Under the pieces are notes generated by a model. It was not told the origin of the DNA, did not search any database, and saw only the letters and a program-made list of their open reading frames with translations. Shown in pieces: positions 10,140 through 20,496 of a stretch of 64,000 bases of DNA (its first letter is position 1; the number at the start of each line of letters is the position of its first letter). The position numbers and the translations under genes were made by a program. The stretch spans positions 1,984,001 through 2,048,000 of the forward strand of contig NC_079236.1 in NCBI RefSeq assembly GCF_028502605.1, written 5' to 3'. Source of the DNA: Trichoderma breve (lineage: Eukaryota; Ascomycota; Sordariomycetes; Hypocreales; Hypocreaceae).

Positions 10140-13100
10140 TCATTCAATTGCAGTGAACTTTTTGACCAGTAGCTTTACAACTGCTTCATGCCCGTGTTTG
10201 GTTGCTAAAGATAGCGGCGTCCGATCCCGTTTATCCTTAGACTCAGCTTTCGCACCTTTCTCAAGTAGTAGTCCTACTACTGTTTCATGTCCGTTCTCTG
10301 CCGCTAAGGACAGCGGCGTCTGTTCGCCGTTATCTTTCGAATCTACCTCGGCACCCTGCTCAAGTAGCAGTTTTACTACTGTCTCGTGCCCATTCTTTGC
10401 CGCCCATGATAGCGGTGTCCGGCCGCTTCCTTGGACGTATATTTTCGGGATACAACGAGTTGAGTTATGGCTTCCTAGAGAATGAAAAGTGCCCGGAGAA
10501 TGATAGTTCTCAAGAGAGTCATAGCTCCCTAAAGAATAGTAGTTCCTTGAAGAATGATAGTTTCCCGAATAATGATAATTCCTCGAAGAATGACTGTTCC
10601 ATGAAGAGTAGTCGTTCCATGGAGAGTAATTCGTTGCTCTGCCCCTTCCCAAGTCAAGTAGTCCTCCGCCCTCCTCCTTGGCGTTTATGTTGACCTCGTT
10701 CCTCATAAGGAGCAGCTTTACCACAGCCTCGTGTCCGTTTTGCGCAGCTCGCATCAGCGGTGTCCACCCACAATGGTCCTTGGAGTCTGGATTGATTCTG
10801 TCCACCGCTAGCAGCAACTTCACCACTGTCTCATGTCCACCTGATGCGGCTTTCGACAATGCTGTATGTCCATCTATATCACAGCAATTCACCTCAATTT
10901 CCTTCCGTTCGAGCAGTAGCTTCACAACTCCCTCGTGGCCCTTGTTCGCAGCAATCCACAATGGCGTCCAATTGTATTCGTGTCTCGAGTTTACGTCGAC
11001 ATTCTTCGAAAGTAGCAGCTTCACCACTGCCTCGTGCCCATTCTCTGCTGCCAAAGACAACGGCGTCCAACCCTGCTTGTCCTTAAACTGTACTTTGGCG
11101 CCTTTCTCAAGTAGCAGTTGTACTACTGCTTCGTGCCCGTTTATTATTGCTGATAATAATGGCGTATTACCCCTGTCATCCTCAGACTCTAGCTCAGCAC
11201 CATTCTCGAGTAGCAGCTCTACCACTTTCGAGTGGCCGTTCTTTGCCGCCAAGGACAATGGTGTCTGACTGTTAGTGTTCGTGGCATCAATTTCTACCCC
11301 ATTTCGAAAGAGTGCCCTAGCCGCGTCCTCAACTCCAAAGTATGCCACTAGGTGAAGAGCTGTCATACGCCTTGGTACTCGTTGACTGTAATTTGAGCTT
11401 CGTGGGGGCACCATTAGCGCTTGACTCGCTGCTTCTATCTTTGCCTGCTGCTCTAGGAACTCCATGACTTCCTGGCATAATGTCAAAGCCTTGCGAGCAT
11501 GGTGTCCCCAGTTGCGTGCTGCGTAGTTATAGAGATGATTCGATCGCAATCTCTCATTGAAGCTGTCGTCCGTTGGACAAAACCCACTCTCGAAGACACG
11601 GAATGACAGGTAGGTAACGCAGATTGTGGTAATGCTGACGTTTGCATTCGGGAACCAATGGCTTTGAGTCCGCTCAAAGTATTCCTGAGTTGTATAATGG
11701 ACTAAGCGGATGATATTACTCTCTTCATCAACAGTAACTAATCCCGCGCATACAGAGACTAGGTCTTCAATCTCTGGGAGATTATCTTCGTCCAAGTCGG
11801 GTTTGCTTATTTCTACAGCAAGTGCATGCTGAAGCTCTAATGTAGTCAGTCGTCTTCTTGCACAGGTGATCCAAGATAGGACCTGTATTGCAAGCTCTCT
11901 CGAGCCCGTCTGTCCCTTGATTCGGTCCATCGCTGCGTCGTACGTTTCAGTATATACTTCAGATCCTGTGGGGAGGGCTTCTAAAGCTGTCCGGATAGCT
12001 TTTGGCGTCCATTTATTTTTCAGGGAATCAAGATGAAGCTTTGCGAGCAGAAACCTACAGATAGGTTAGCTTTTTCGCGAAGGGCAAGAGGAGCAACATA
12101 CATTCCGTCAATCACTTTGACGATTTTGATCTTAATTTCTTCTTGTAGATCTGGCCTCTTTAAGGCACATCCTGGGAGTTCCGACATTTGACTATCAAGA
12201 TATTTCTGCACATCCTCATCACTTGCAAGGATTTCAAGAGAAGGATATCCTTTGAAGGCCCTCTCTATGTCCGGGATTCTTCGTGAAGTTGCAAAGAAAT
12301 TCGTTTTTGTTTTTGCCTGCAGGTTAAATATCTCCAAAAGTAGTGTCGAACGGCACTTGTTTGATGCTTGGCACTCATCAAGAGCGTCAACGATAATAAA
12401 GACTCTCGAAAATGTAGCCGCCACAGACTGTAGAGCCTTGGAGATTTCGTCTATTGACGGCCGCGTTTTCTTAGCTTTGTGTTGGTCATAGAGATCTTTT
12501 ACGCCGCCTGGCAGAGAAGACTGGCCTTGGGCTAGTTGTTTAAGCAGACTTGCAAGTAGGTCGTAGGCCGTTTGGTCGCCTTTCTGTTGGAAGTTACAGT
12601 AGATGTAAGCAACCCCAATTGAGGTATCATTAGGGTATCTCTTGCAAAGGTCGTCCACCACAATTGATGTAAGAATGGTTTTCCCGGCTCCTGGAATTCC
12701 TGGGCAGAATAATGTCTGCATGTCGGTTTTTGACCAGGTAGAGTACTCTGTAGAATCCAGAAGCCATTGACCAGTTCCCGGTTGCCGCCTCTGTAGATTG
12801 TCACTCTGTTGAGGGCCATAGTCAATATGTGTAAGCCAGTTAAGAATTTTGGCGTCTTCTTTTCTATCCAGTTTAGACTCGACTTTTTCAACATAATTGT
12901 GAACTACAAACTTGTTAACAATATGCTGCTAACTCGGCAAAGGGGCACTGCATAATGACTAACCTCGAGAAAGAAGCTCTGTAAGCTTCTCCTCAGCTTC
13001 AACCTTATTGGGAGGGATCCGACATAAAAGGTCTTTAGCATATGCAGCTGCTGCCATCGCTGCATAGCCTTGCCACTCCTTATTCTTGTGCGTATCTGAG

Positions 13101-13942
13101 TAATCGCATATGCCCCGGATAACTAGGCACGGGAAATGATTCATCAACCCTGCCGCCTCCGTTTCAAAACACAGGACGTCCATTCCCGCCGCAATTCGAT
13201 CTCGAACTAGTGCATCTTCCATTAACTGGTTTGCAGAAGCAATTAGGCCATAGTGAATTGCTGGATTGTCCTCCTCGTCTCCTCGCTCAAATTGTAATAC
13301 CGAGTATAATACACCGTGAGCACAATCTGTGGTACAGCAAGCTTCGTGGGTGTTTTCAGATTTGAAAAGTCTGTCTGTCCTTGAGTCCGGGCGTTTATAC
13401 TTCTTGACTAATCTCGGTTTCATCTCAAGTACGTTGTTAATCGCCTCTTCAAGTTGGTGGCCATCGATCTCATATTGTGCCTGAAGTCCACTAATTGCTG
13501 TTAACAGCACCGTTGGAGGCTGGCTTAAGAACCCTGTTGTGCAAAAGCTCTGGTTCTGTATTGTCTTGCCAAAGTCATATTGGAAAACGCCGCCCTTCCC
13601 ATCTCGAGGTACACTGACCACGATGTCGCCGAGACGAATGTCGTGCTTTTGGCTTGGTACACCGCCACCGATACCAACCATCAGGCCGATCCTAACGTTT
13701 GGGAAGCTGTGTAGCATATCTCTAGCTACAATTGCAGCAGAAGCTATACCATATTCTCCACCAGGCAAAACGGCCATGACAACATTGTGTTTTCCAATCT
13801 TGCCTAGGGTGTAATCATTATTATCGTTCGGAGACACATATTCAGGCCTTTCGTGGTTTTCGTCAAGAAAAGCTTGCGCGGCAACGTACTCCGTGCTTAT
13901 GGCACAGATCCAGCCAACTGTGTAGTCGTTAGGGTTTGACAT
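10140..13942 (-). CDS. NLR-like protein: nucleoside phosphorylase-NACHT-ankyrin
   Basis: Three exons on the minus strand: 13942-12964, 12903-12102 and 12054-10140, giving 1231 residues; introns are 60 and 47 nt. Residues 1 to about 310 form a PNP/UDP-phosphorylase-like domain ([18 protein letters not shown] at the start, [26 protein letters not shown]). A linker ([10 protein letters not shown], then GTGQWLLDS) leads to a NACHT NTPase with P-loop GIPGAGKT (395-402), Walker [12 protein letters not shown] (494-504) and an ATSRR segment. Ten ankyrin repeats follow from about 824. Repeats 7 and 8 are separated by an 83-residue insert (1056-1138) made mostly of S/N/Y/H-rich hexapeptides. This layout is that of fungal STAND/NLR proteins, some of which act in non-self recognition and programmed cell death; that role here is inference. 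The sensor repeats are very alike, suggesting fast turnover. No break was seen. Confidence 0.88.
10463..10642 (-). repeat. 18-bp coding minisatellite in the ankyrin domain
   Basis: About ten tandem 18-bp units run without gaps (for example AATGATAGTTCTCAAGAG at 10499-10516 on the plus strand). On the minus strand they encode hexapeptides such as SSRNYH, SLENYH and SLGSHN. The unit boundaries hold the frame, so copy-number change would not break the protein. Confidence 0.85.
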
Positions 13943-14659
13943 GACTGCCAGCTAAGTCATTAGAGTGGTGGAAGGCGTGAGGCTCTCGATTCAGCTCGCG
14001 CTCCAATCAAGATTTTTATCAAGGATCTGGTGGCAAGACTTATCAAGGTATATCAAGTGCTCCGTGCCTCTCATATACGAAGAAAGGGTGAAGTCGTAGT
14101 AAAATCAAAATGTTGAACATAATATTTGAGAGAGAAAGGAACATGAGGCAGACTTTACTACAGCTTTCAGCCCGTTAGGCTGAAATGCGACGGATTTTGG
14201 GCACATTGGAGCCTAGTTGCAGCCAATCGGCGACATGAGCTGTCATATTCGCTTGGCTATCAAACGCGGCTCGAATAGGTCTTCTAGACATCGACAAATG
14301 AAACGAATCCAGTAGGATATTTACGAGGACCACCCCTAGATTTAAGATTACGAAGAAAAAATCTGATGTGAAGCTCAATTACAGCCGCAACGACAATAGT
14401 ATAAGGAAGCAAAATATTGTTTGGAACCATTGACTATTTTTAACTGTATATCTAGGCTTTGGCATTTTTTACTACATTGGAAATAACGTCTATTTTGCTA
14501 GGTGCTCCTTGTAACTAGTCGAGCATGGTATAGCAAGGATGCGCATTGGCTGAGTGACCAACCTGGAGATGAGTAGTTACTACTATTAATGTCATCGCGC
14601 GAATTCTACCATAAGACCTTCAAGGAAGAGTATTAGGGTTACTTCACTCATTAAGTAGT

Positions 14660-15126
14660 TTAAACTAACGTAAAGGAGGAAACACTTTGACCTTCTTCGC
14701 AATTCTTTATGAGAATGTAGCAGGCGAACGGTCGGGATACACATGATAGAGTCCCCATATTGTCTTGTGCACCCATTCTAAAGTCAACGAATATTTGATA
14801 TGAATACCTAGGGAAGTTTACTTCAAGTTTGAATACTCTGTAGAGAAGATCTAGTGGGAACCGTCTGATGGAGTGCCTTATGAGGAATTGCCGGTGCGGA
14901 CAATGGTTACTACGAACAAGCATCGCGACACAGTAGATGTGCAATTGAATGTGGCAGAACGCTATCGTGAGACTTAGAAAATCGCAAAAAAAAGTAGAAA
15001 CTCACGAATATTTTTCACCACTTGTGTCAGTACAGGGAGACATAGTTTCCTCAACTCAAGGTCGTCAAGTTCCTTCGAGATGCAATTAGAAAGAAGCACC
15101 CTTGCCCAATGTAGCAAGGTGTCTCT
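14660..15126 (-). pseudogene. Possible two-exon gene relic
   Basis: The minus strand reads 15126-15006, then a GTGAGT donor and a 44-nt intron (15005-14962), then 14961-14660, ending at a stop. The first piece has a protein-like run (LLHWARVLLSNCISKELDD, then LELRKLCLPVLTQVV). The second continues in frame for about 100 codons. No ATG precedes the first piece in frame, and stops lie just upstream. It is therefore either the 3' end of a gene whose start was not found or a decayed relic. The family was not recognised. An ankyrin- or TPR-type effector protein remnant would fit the neighbourhood, but nothing proves it. Confidence 0.3.
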
Positions 15127-15475
15127 GGTGGTCCAAGTTGATGATGAACATGATGAAGATGGGAAACCCCATAGAGGTTATCTCAACTTTATCTCAACTT
15201 AATCACATCTGGCATCTCATTCTTCAAGCAGGTGGATCTCATTGGATCTTCCTGTGATGGGCCCATCGATTGCCAAGTCAACGACAGCTAATGTTTTGGT
15301 CCTTTTTGCCGTTTGTTATCATTCTGTCTTATGAGCTTGCTCCCAGAGGTTTGAAGAAGGCACGGTCATATGCTTTAAGGTAGTTGAGGCTATACGTGTC
15401 ATGTTCGATCCTGCCTGGATCCTTTGTGGTGACTCAAGTTAGCACGGCTGTATATATTCAGATAGGTGCACTTTC

Positions 15476-15673
15476 TCAATATGGTTTAGGTATAAGTGTA
15501 TGATCGGAGAATCCGATTGCATAGATTAGCCTGGTTAAGTACATGTAGGTTGGATCGATCGGACCGGCTGGGTTGATCGGGCCGGTCAGCCACGACGTTG
15601 AATGGCCCAGCTTGGCCAGCTGTTCGTCATCGACAAAGGAGCATCCGGTGGACGAGATATTATATATTCTCAT
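15476..15673 (-). other. GC-rich open frame, possible relic
   Basis: A 65-codon minus-strand frame starting with ATG at 15673. Its GC content is clearly higher than the flanks around 15530-15650. The peptide (STGCSFVDDEQLAKLGHS, WLTGPINPAGPIDPTYMY) looks coding in composition but was not recognised. It could be an exon of a lost gene or chance. Confidence 0.25.
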
Positions 15674-16214
15674 TCGATTGTATTATTATAGTGAAAGTTG
15701 ACTGTGCTTGGTTGATCAGTAGGTTTGATGGGATCTGTTGCGCCTAGATCGATTGTTTCGGGTCGTCGCAGCGTGACGGCTGCTACCATGATAATATGCG
15801 GCAGGCTTTATGAAAGATGGTGTTGGGTGTAAAAGACCTTGGCTAATATTTGTTTCAATATAAGAAACTCCTTACTTGGCAACTGCATGTAGAATCTAGC
15901 CAATCAGCCTAAATTATCTTATATAATAAGCCTAGCAAAAATGTATGAGCCCCTTGTCGTTTCTTTTTTTCCTTTTGCCTTTCCTTTTACCCGTCACTTG
16001 ACTATCGCCAATATGAGTTTTGCCGAGATTGCTAAAGGTAACATAGGTTACAATACAGGTAAGCAAATGGTCGAAGTCAATCTAAATGGCTCTTGGCGAT
16101 AGATGGAAGAATTGTAGGCCCCTCTTTAATTTCTTTATCTTCATAGTGCTAGCTTGCAGAACTGTACTACGGTAACATTTAGATGCCATTTCGATCCAAG
16201 TCTTCTGTATAGCC
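15525..16214. promoter_or_regulatory. Candidate XYR1-type and CCAAT sites upstream of egl1
   Basis: Trichoderma cellulase genes are activated by XYR1 at GGC(A/T)4 motifs. Matches upstream of the endoglucanase lie at 15525-15531 (minus), 15841-15847 (plus, GGCTAAT), 15926-15932 (minus) and 16208-16214 (minus). CCAAT occurs near 15900 and 16006, and a TATA-like run is at about 16262. In AT-rich DNA a few such matches are expected by chance, so these are candidates only. Confidence 0.3.
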
Positions 16215-16561
16215 TTTTTATCAAACTAGCTGTTACAGTTTAATGACCCAAGCATATTATTTGTATATAACCTCTATACAACGGTAGCATTAGGGCTACA
16301 GAAAACGGCAAAACTGCCAAGATACCTTCGACCCAACCTATAGGGTCTTGGGGGTTATTACCACTTCTCATAGCCTAACAGCATGAAGACACTAGGAATT
16401 AGCAGCTTGTGGATTAGAACAGATGCAACGTGGTTTGTCGTTCAGGATCGCCGGCGCTGTGTAGAAAACATCTTAAAAGGGACCACAGATCCGTATCATT
16501 GTCGTGGAATCATTCCTATCAGGTCTCGCCAAAATCTCTCTTCTTGGCCCATAGTTTCAAA

Positions 16562-18106
16562 ATGGCTCTCTCTGGTCCCTTCCCGCTAGCTACGGCTGCC
16601 CTTGTTGCATTTATTGCCCAGATTGTTGCTGGTCAGCAACCTGGAACCAGCACTCCCGAGGTCCATCCCAAGTTAACGACCTACAAGTGCACAAAATCTG
16701 GAGGATGTGTGGCTCAGGACACCTCAGTCGTCCTTGACTGGAACTATCGCTGGATGCACGACAAGAACTTCAACTCGTGCACTGTCAACGGCGGAGTAAA
16801 TACCACTCTTTGCCCTGACGAAGCGACTTGTGGTGCCAACTGCTTCATCGAGGGTGTTGACTACGCTGCCTCTGGTGTCACGGTCTCAGGTAATTCTCTC
16901 ACCATGAATCAGTACATGCCCAGCAGCTCTGGCGGATATAGCAGTGTATCTCCGCGACTCTATCTCCTTGGATCTGATGGAGACTATGAGTTGCTTCAGC
17001 TGAATGGTCAGGAGCTGAGCTTCGATGTCGACCTCTCAACTCTGCCCTGTGGAGAGAATGGCGCCCTTTACCTCTCCGAAATGGCTGCAAATGGTGGTGC
17101 CAACCAGTACAACACAGCTGGCGCCAACTACGGAAGCGGTTATTGTGATGCCCAGTGCCCCGTCCAGACCTGGAAGAATGGTACCCTCAACACTAACCAT
17201 TCAGGCTACTGTTGCAACGAGATGGATATCCTTGAAGCCAACTCGAGAGCCAATGCATTCACTCCTCACTCTTGCACGGCCACTGCTTGCGATGCTAGCG
17301 GTTGCGGCTTCAACCCCTACGCAAACGGATTCCAACGGTGAGTTTATTCTTTTCTAATGACGCTGGCAAACCCGAGTAAAGCTGATATCAATGCTTCGCC
17401 TAGCTACTGGGGCCCTGGGTTCACGCTTGATACCTCCAAGGTCTTCACCATCATTACACAGTTCAACACAGACAATGGTTTGCCTTCCGGTAACCTTGTG
17501 AGCATTACACGCAAGTATAGACAGAATGGCGTTGAAGTCCCGAGTGCTCAATCTGGTGGCGACACTATTTCTTCTTGTTCGTCTGCTTCAGCCTACGGTG
17601 GTCTCACAACCATGGGCAGGGCTCTGGCAAACGGCATGGTCTTGGTATTCAGCATCTGGAACGATAACGGTGGAAACATGAACTGGCTGGATAGCGGCAA
17701 TGCCGGTCCCTGCAGCAGCACGGAGGGCAACCCGTCCAACATTGTCGCCAACAACCCGGGCACTCATGTCATCTTCTCCAACATCCGATGGGGAGATATT
17801 GGTTCAACCACTGGCTCAACCGGCGGTAACCCTCCTCCCAGCACATCTAGAACCTCCACCACGCCTCCTCCCAGCACGACCCTGAGAACTTCCACTTCAA
17901 GCAGGACGACTACCTCGAGTGCTGCAGGCTGCACTCAAACCCATTGGGGCCAGTGTGGCGGTAACGGATATACCGGCTGCAAGATTTGCACAGCAGGCAC
18001 AACTTGCCAGTATAGCAACGATTGTTAGTACTTCCATTACCAGTTCGCTGCAAAGCATGTTTCAAATTCTAACCGCAGGAATATAGACTACTCGCAATGC
18101 CTATAG
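16562..18106 (+). CDS. egl1: Endoglucanase I, GH7 with CBM1 (EG I/Cel7B)
   Basis: Three exons: 16562-17337, 17404-18023 and 18087-18106, giving 471 residues. The signal peptide covers about residues 1-24; the mature protein begins near [12 protein letters not shown], as in Trichoderma reesei EG I. The GH7 catalytic core has the E-x-D-x-x-E active site (E220, D222, E225 in EMDILEAN) and many paired cysteines. A Pro/Ser/Thr-rich linker follows, then a CBM1 (from [11 protein letters not shown] to YYSQCL). The enzyme is secreted and cuts internal beta-1,4 bonds of cellulose with retention. The last intron uses the acceptor at 18085-18086. Splicing at the nearer AG (18077-18078) would make an immediate stop and lose the end of the CBM. 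Orthology to egl1 is very likely from the near-collinear sequence as remembered. Confidence 0.96.
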
Positions 18107-19215
18107 ACACGACTTGGTCGTATAGAAGGCCGCCTTCAGTCGCCAGTGTACGCTCCGATACAGTGAGCCTATGTGCTGCATGATTATGTAAATAATTTTG
18201 AGAGAATCTTTCTCGAACATAAAATTAGACACTTGAATGTCAAATAACAAAAGACTTTGAACTACCTACAAGAAAGAAGAGTCCTGCAGTATCCCGATCT
18301 CCCGCTTCATAAGTCACACATGCTCGTGTAGCAAGACTAGTTTCATTGGACCAGTTACGAGCTGGAGAAACAGATGTATACTATCATTGAATAGAAGTTT
18401 TGTTTTAATTCTGGCCATCCGCTGGGACTTATATATCTACGTCAATGTAAAGAAGCTGGTGGCTGACAGTAATATGTACTACAACTCCCACCTCTATAAC
18501 CAGCCTCTACACTAAAATCTCAGTTCTAACGGGCCGTGTTTTAACACAAATACACCATGAATATAGTAGTACTCAGCTAGTAACCGAAAGGTAAAAGGCG
18601 CTATATATGGGACTTTAACATGCTGTGCTATACAAGGTGCAGGGGAATTAAACTATGTATACTATTGATGTTTATTGGTTTTTAGCCAGCCACTCTCTTC
18701 CAGTCCAGGCCTAATGCAAGACCAATTGCCCAGACGGGCCGTTAGTGTGTTGAGAGGCCCCTACAGTTGCTCATGCAAGCGGAATCGAGGCCGTTCCAGC
18801 GGGACGGGTGGACTAAGCTATTGGCTCAGCCCCGGACTTATCCAGCTTATGGAGGCACTATTAACAAGAATAACCCAAGCAGCTGTAAATACATGCAATT
18901 GCTTCCATCTTGCAGATCTCAGATACCATCTTATCCTTGCTTACTATAGGTCAGTCTAATGACTGGGTCCTCAGCTTGCCACAAGGACTCAGCTCAATGA
19001 CTGCAGCCAGTCGCAATACAATATTGACAATATTGCAATGCACTCACCAAAAGATTGTCATTACTATTAATTAACCGTGCATATCAAATATTCGCACATA
19101 TAAGTCACTGATTTATCTACCCTTCTTCAACCGTTTAAACTGGAAACTTTTGCAGCTCTAATATTGTTAGCCCTTTCACACTTCTTCTCCTTCTACTCAC
19201 CCGAAATTATACAAT
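18107..19215. other. Intergenic region, no gene recognised
   Basis: Mostly AT-rich 3' flank of egl1 and promoter of the next gene. A GC-richer island at about 18690-18870 carries short overlapping plus-strand frames with no recognised domain; it may be a relic. Confidence 0.45.
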
Positions 19216-20225
19216 ATGGCTCTGCCCTCTTCTGCTCCACTCTACAAAGATGTCTTCGGAAAGACTGGTGAGATCGGTGACCTCGTTCAAAACTTTGACT
19301 TCAGCAAGGTACATCAATACCAGATAGATCATTCTACCAAATATCTTCCGCTCACGTCACTGCTCAGATAAATCCTACTGAATCAAATTCCAATGGATTT
19401 CTTCACATTGACCTGGCTCCATCATTTGGAAAATTAAACAAGGAGTCGCTTCAGGTATTGGACGACCACCTGAAAATTATGATCGCTGGGAACTTGAAAT
19501 TTCTGGGAAGGGTACCCGAAAGAGCTGGAATGCTGTTTTGGGCAACATGATGCAGAATGATTTGCTCGAGCCTCGTGATGGAGGGGTCTTCCGTGCCGAT
19601 AAGTTCAAGGGGAGTATTAATGGTTTCAAGTTCGACGGCTCACCTGACGCCAGCATTGTGAGAGAGGTACGCACTCGTGTTAATAAGATGCCGTTATGCT
19701 CAGGCTAATGTTTTGAGTAGGTTCAAGCGTGGTTTAACAATCTCATCTCAGATGATGATGTCCTTAATAGCACCAAGATCGATGTGGAAGTAATAGCAAA
19801 GATTGTTGCTCAGATCGGTGCTATCCTTGAAAACTTCGAAACGTTCTTTGCTAAAAACGAGTATCATGAGCAAGCATTAATTGACATTGGTGTGCTCCGA
19901 TTTCCCGATGTTGATCAGCCGTATTTCAAGGTCAGTCAAAAAATATAATTAGAGAGCGTCAGACTGATTAATATGTTGGTATAGGTCTATCGCATTAAGC
20001 TGGCTGCTTGGTCCGACTCCTCCTGTAACCTAATACACCAGGAAGATACGAACGGTATCACTGGAGGTAAGCGTGCAAACTATCTTATATAATAGACACT
20101 TACTAATTGGATATCTAGAATTTAACAGCAGGGTGTTCCAACCCCGTGCCAGTATTATTGAGCATTTAACTTCTGCAACTTTTCAGAAGGCTGCTGCTAC
20201 TGCTGATGCTCTCTTTGATGACTAG
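19216..20225 (+). CDS. Unrecognised six-exon gene
   Basis: Hand-built model: exons 19216-19308, 19368-19454, 19523-19666, 19721-19930, 19985-20066 and 20119-20225, giving 240 residues. Four introns (52-59 nt) have good borders. The second (19455-19522) is doubtful: it has a GTATTG donor and no clear CTAAC branch point. The frame used after it is open, and reads like protein, right through the putative intron back to 19412, while the frame before it stops at 19548. So either the intron is real or a frameshift lies near 19412-19455. The protein has no obvious signal peptide or membrane span. Its second half (IGAILENFETFFAKNEYHEQ, FPDVDQPYFKVYRIKLAAW) is compact and looks globular. I do not recognise the family. 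It lies in the sparse accessory stretch. Confidence 0.55.
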
Positions 20226-20496
20226 ATATTAATTGGAATAATTATTGCGAGTATAGATTGTATATTGTCTGTTAACCTCTCTAAGTACATGAGAAATCCC
20301 GTAAATGTGCTGCTCTAAATTATCGCTCCTAATCGCCCCCTTTGACTAGAATGGCCCTTGCCGGAAGCATCGTATCGTTAGTTACCGCCAGGGTACTGTT
20401 AATACCCTACAAACCAATCGCCAGATAGCTCGCCGCACTCTTTTCAGCAGCCGTTCAGAACCTAAGGATGATGTTAGGAGTATAAAGATCTACCCC

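Larger units (their letters stand above)
13943..16561. other. Long intergenic region with gene relics
   Basis: This 2.6-kb stretch separates two divergent genes (the NLR-like gene and egl1), so it contains both promoters. It is mostly AT-rich. Two pieces that read like coding sequence on the minus strand (14660-15126 and 15476-15673) are listed separately. A third minus-strand frame at 14175-14378 is weaker. No terminal inverted repeat or transposase motif was recognised. Confidence 0.5.

Noticed and set aside
15060..15420. tRNA-like TTCGA stretches
   Set aside because: GTTCGA boxes were found (for example near 15401), but no matching acceptor, D and anticodon arms could be drawn around them.
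16430..16561. Upstream extension of the endoglucanase
   Set aside because: The open frame continues upstream, but the ATG at 16562 starts a proper signal peptide; upstream residues do not.
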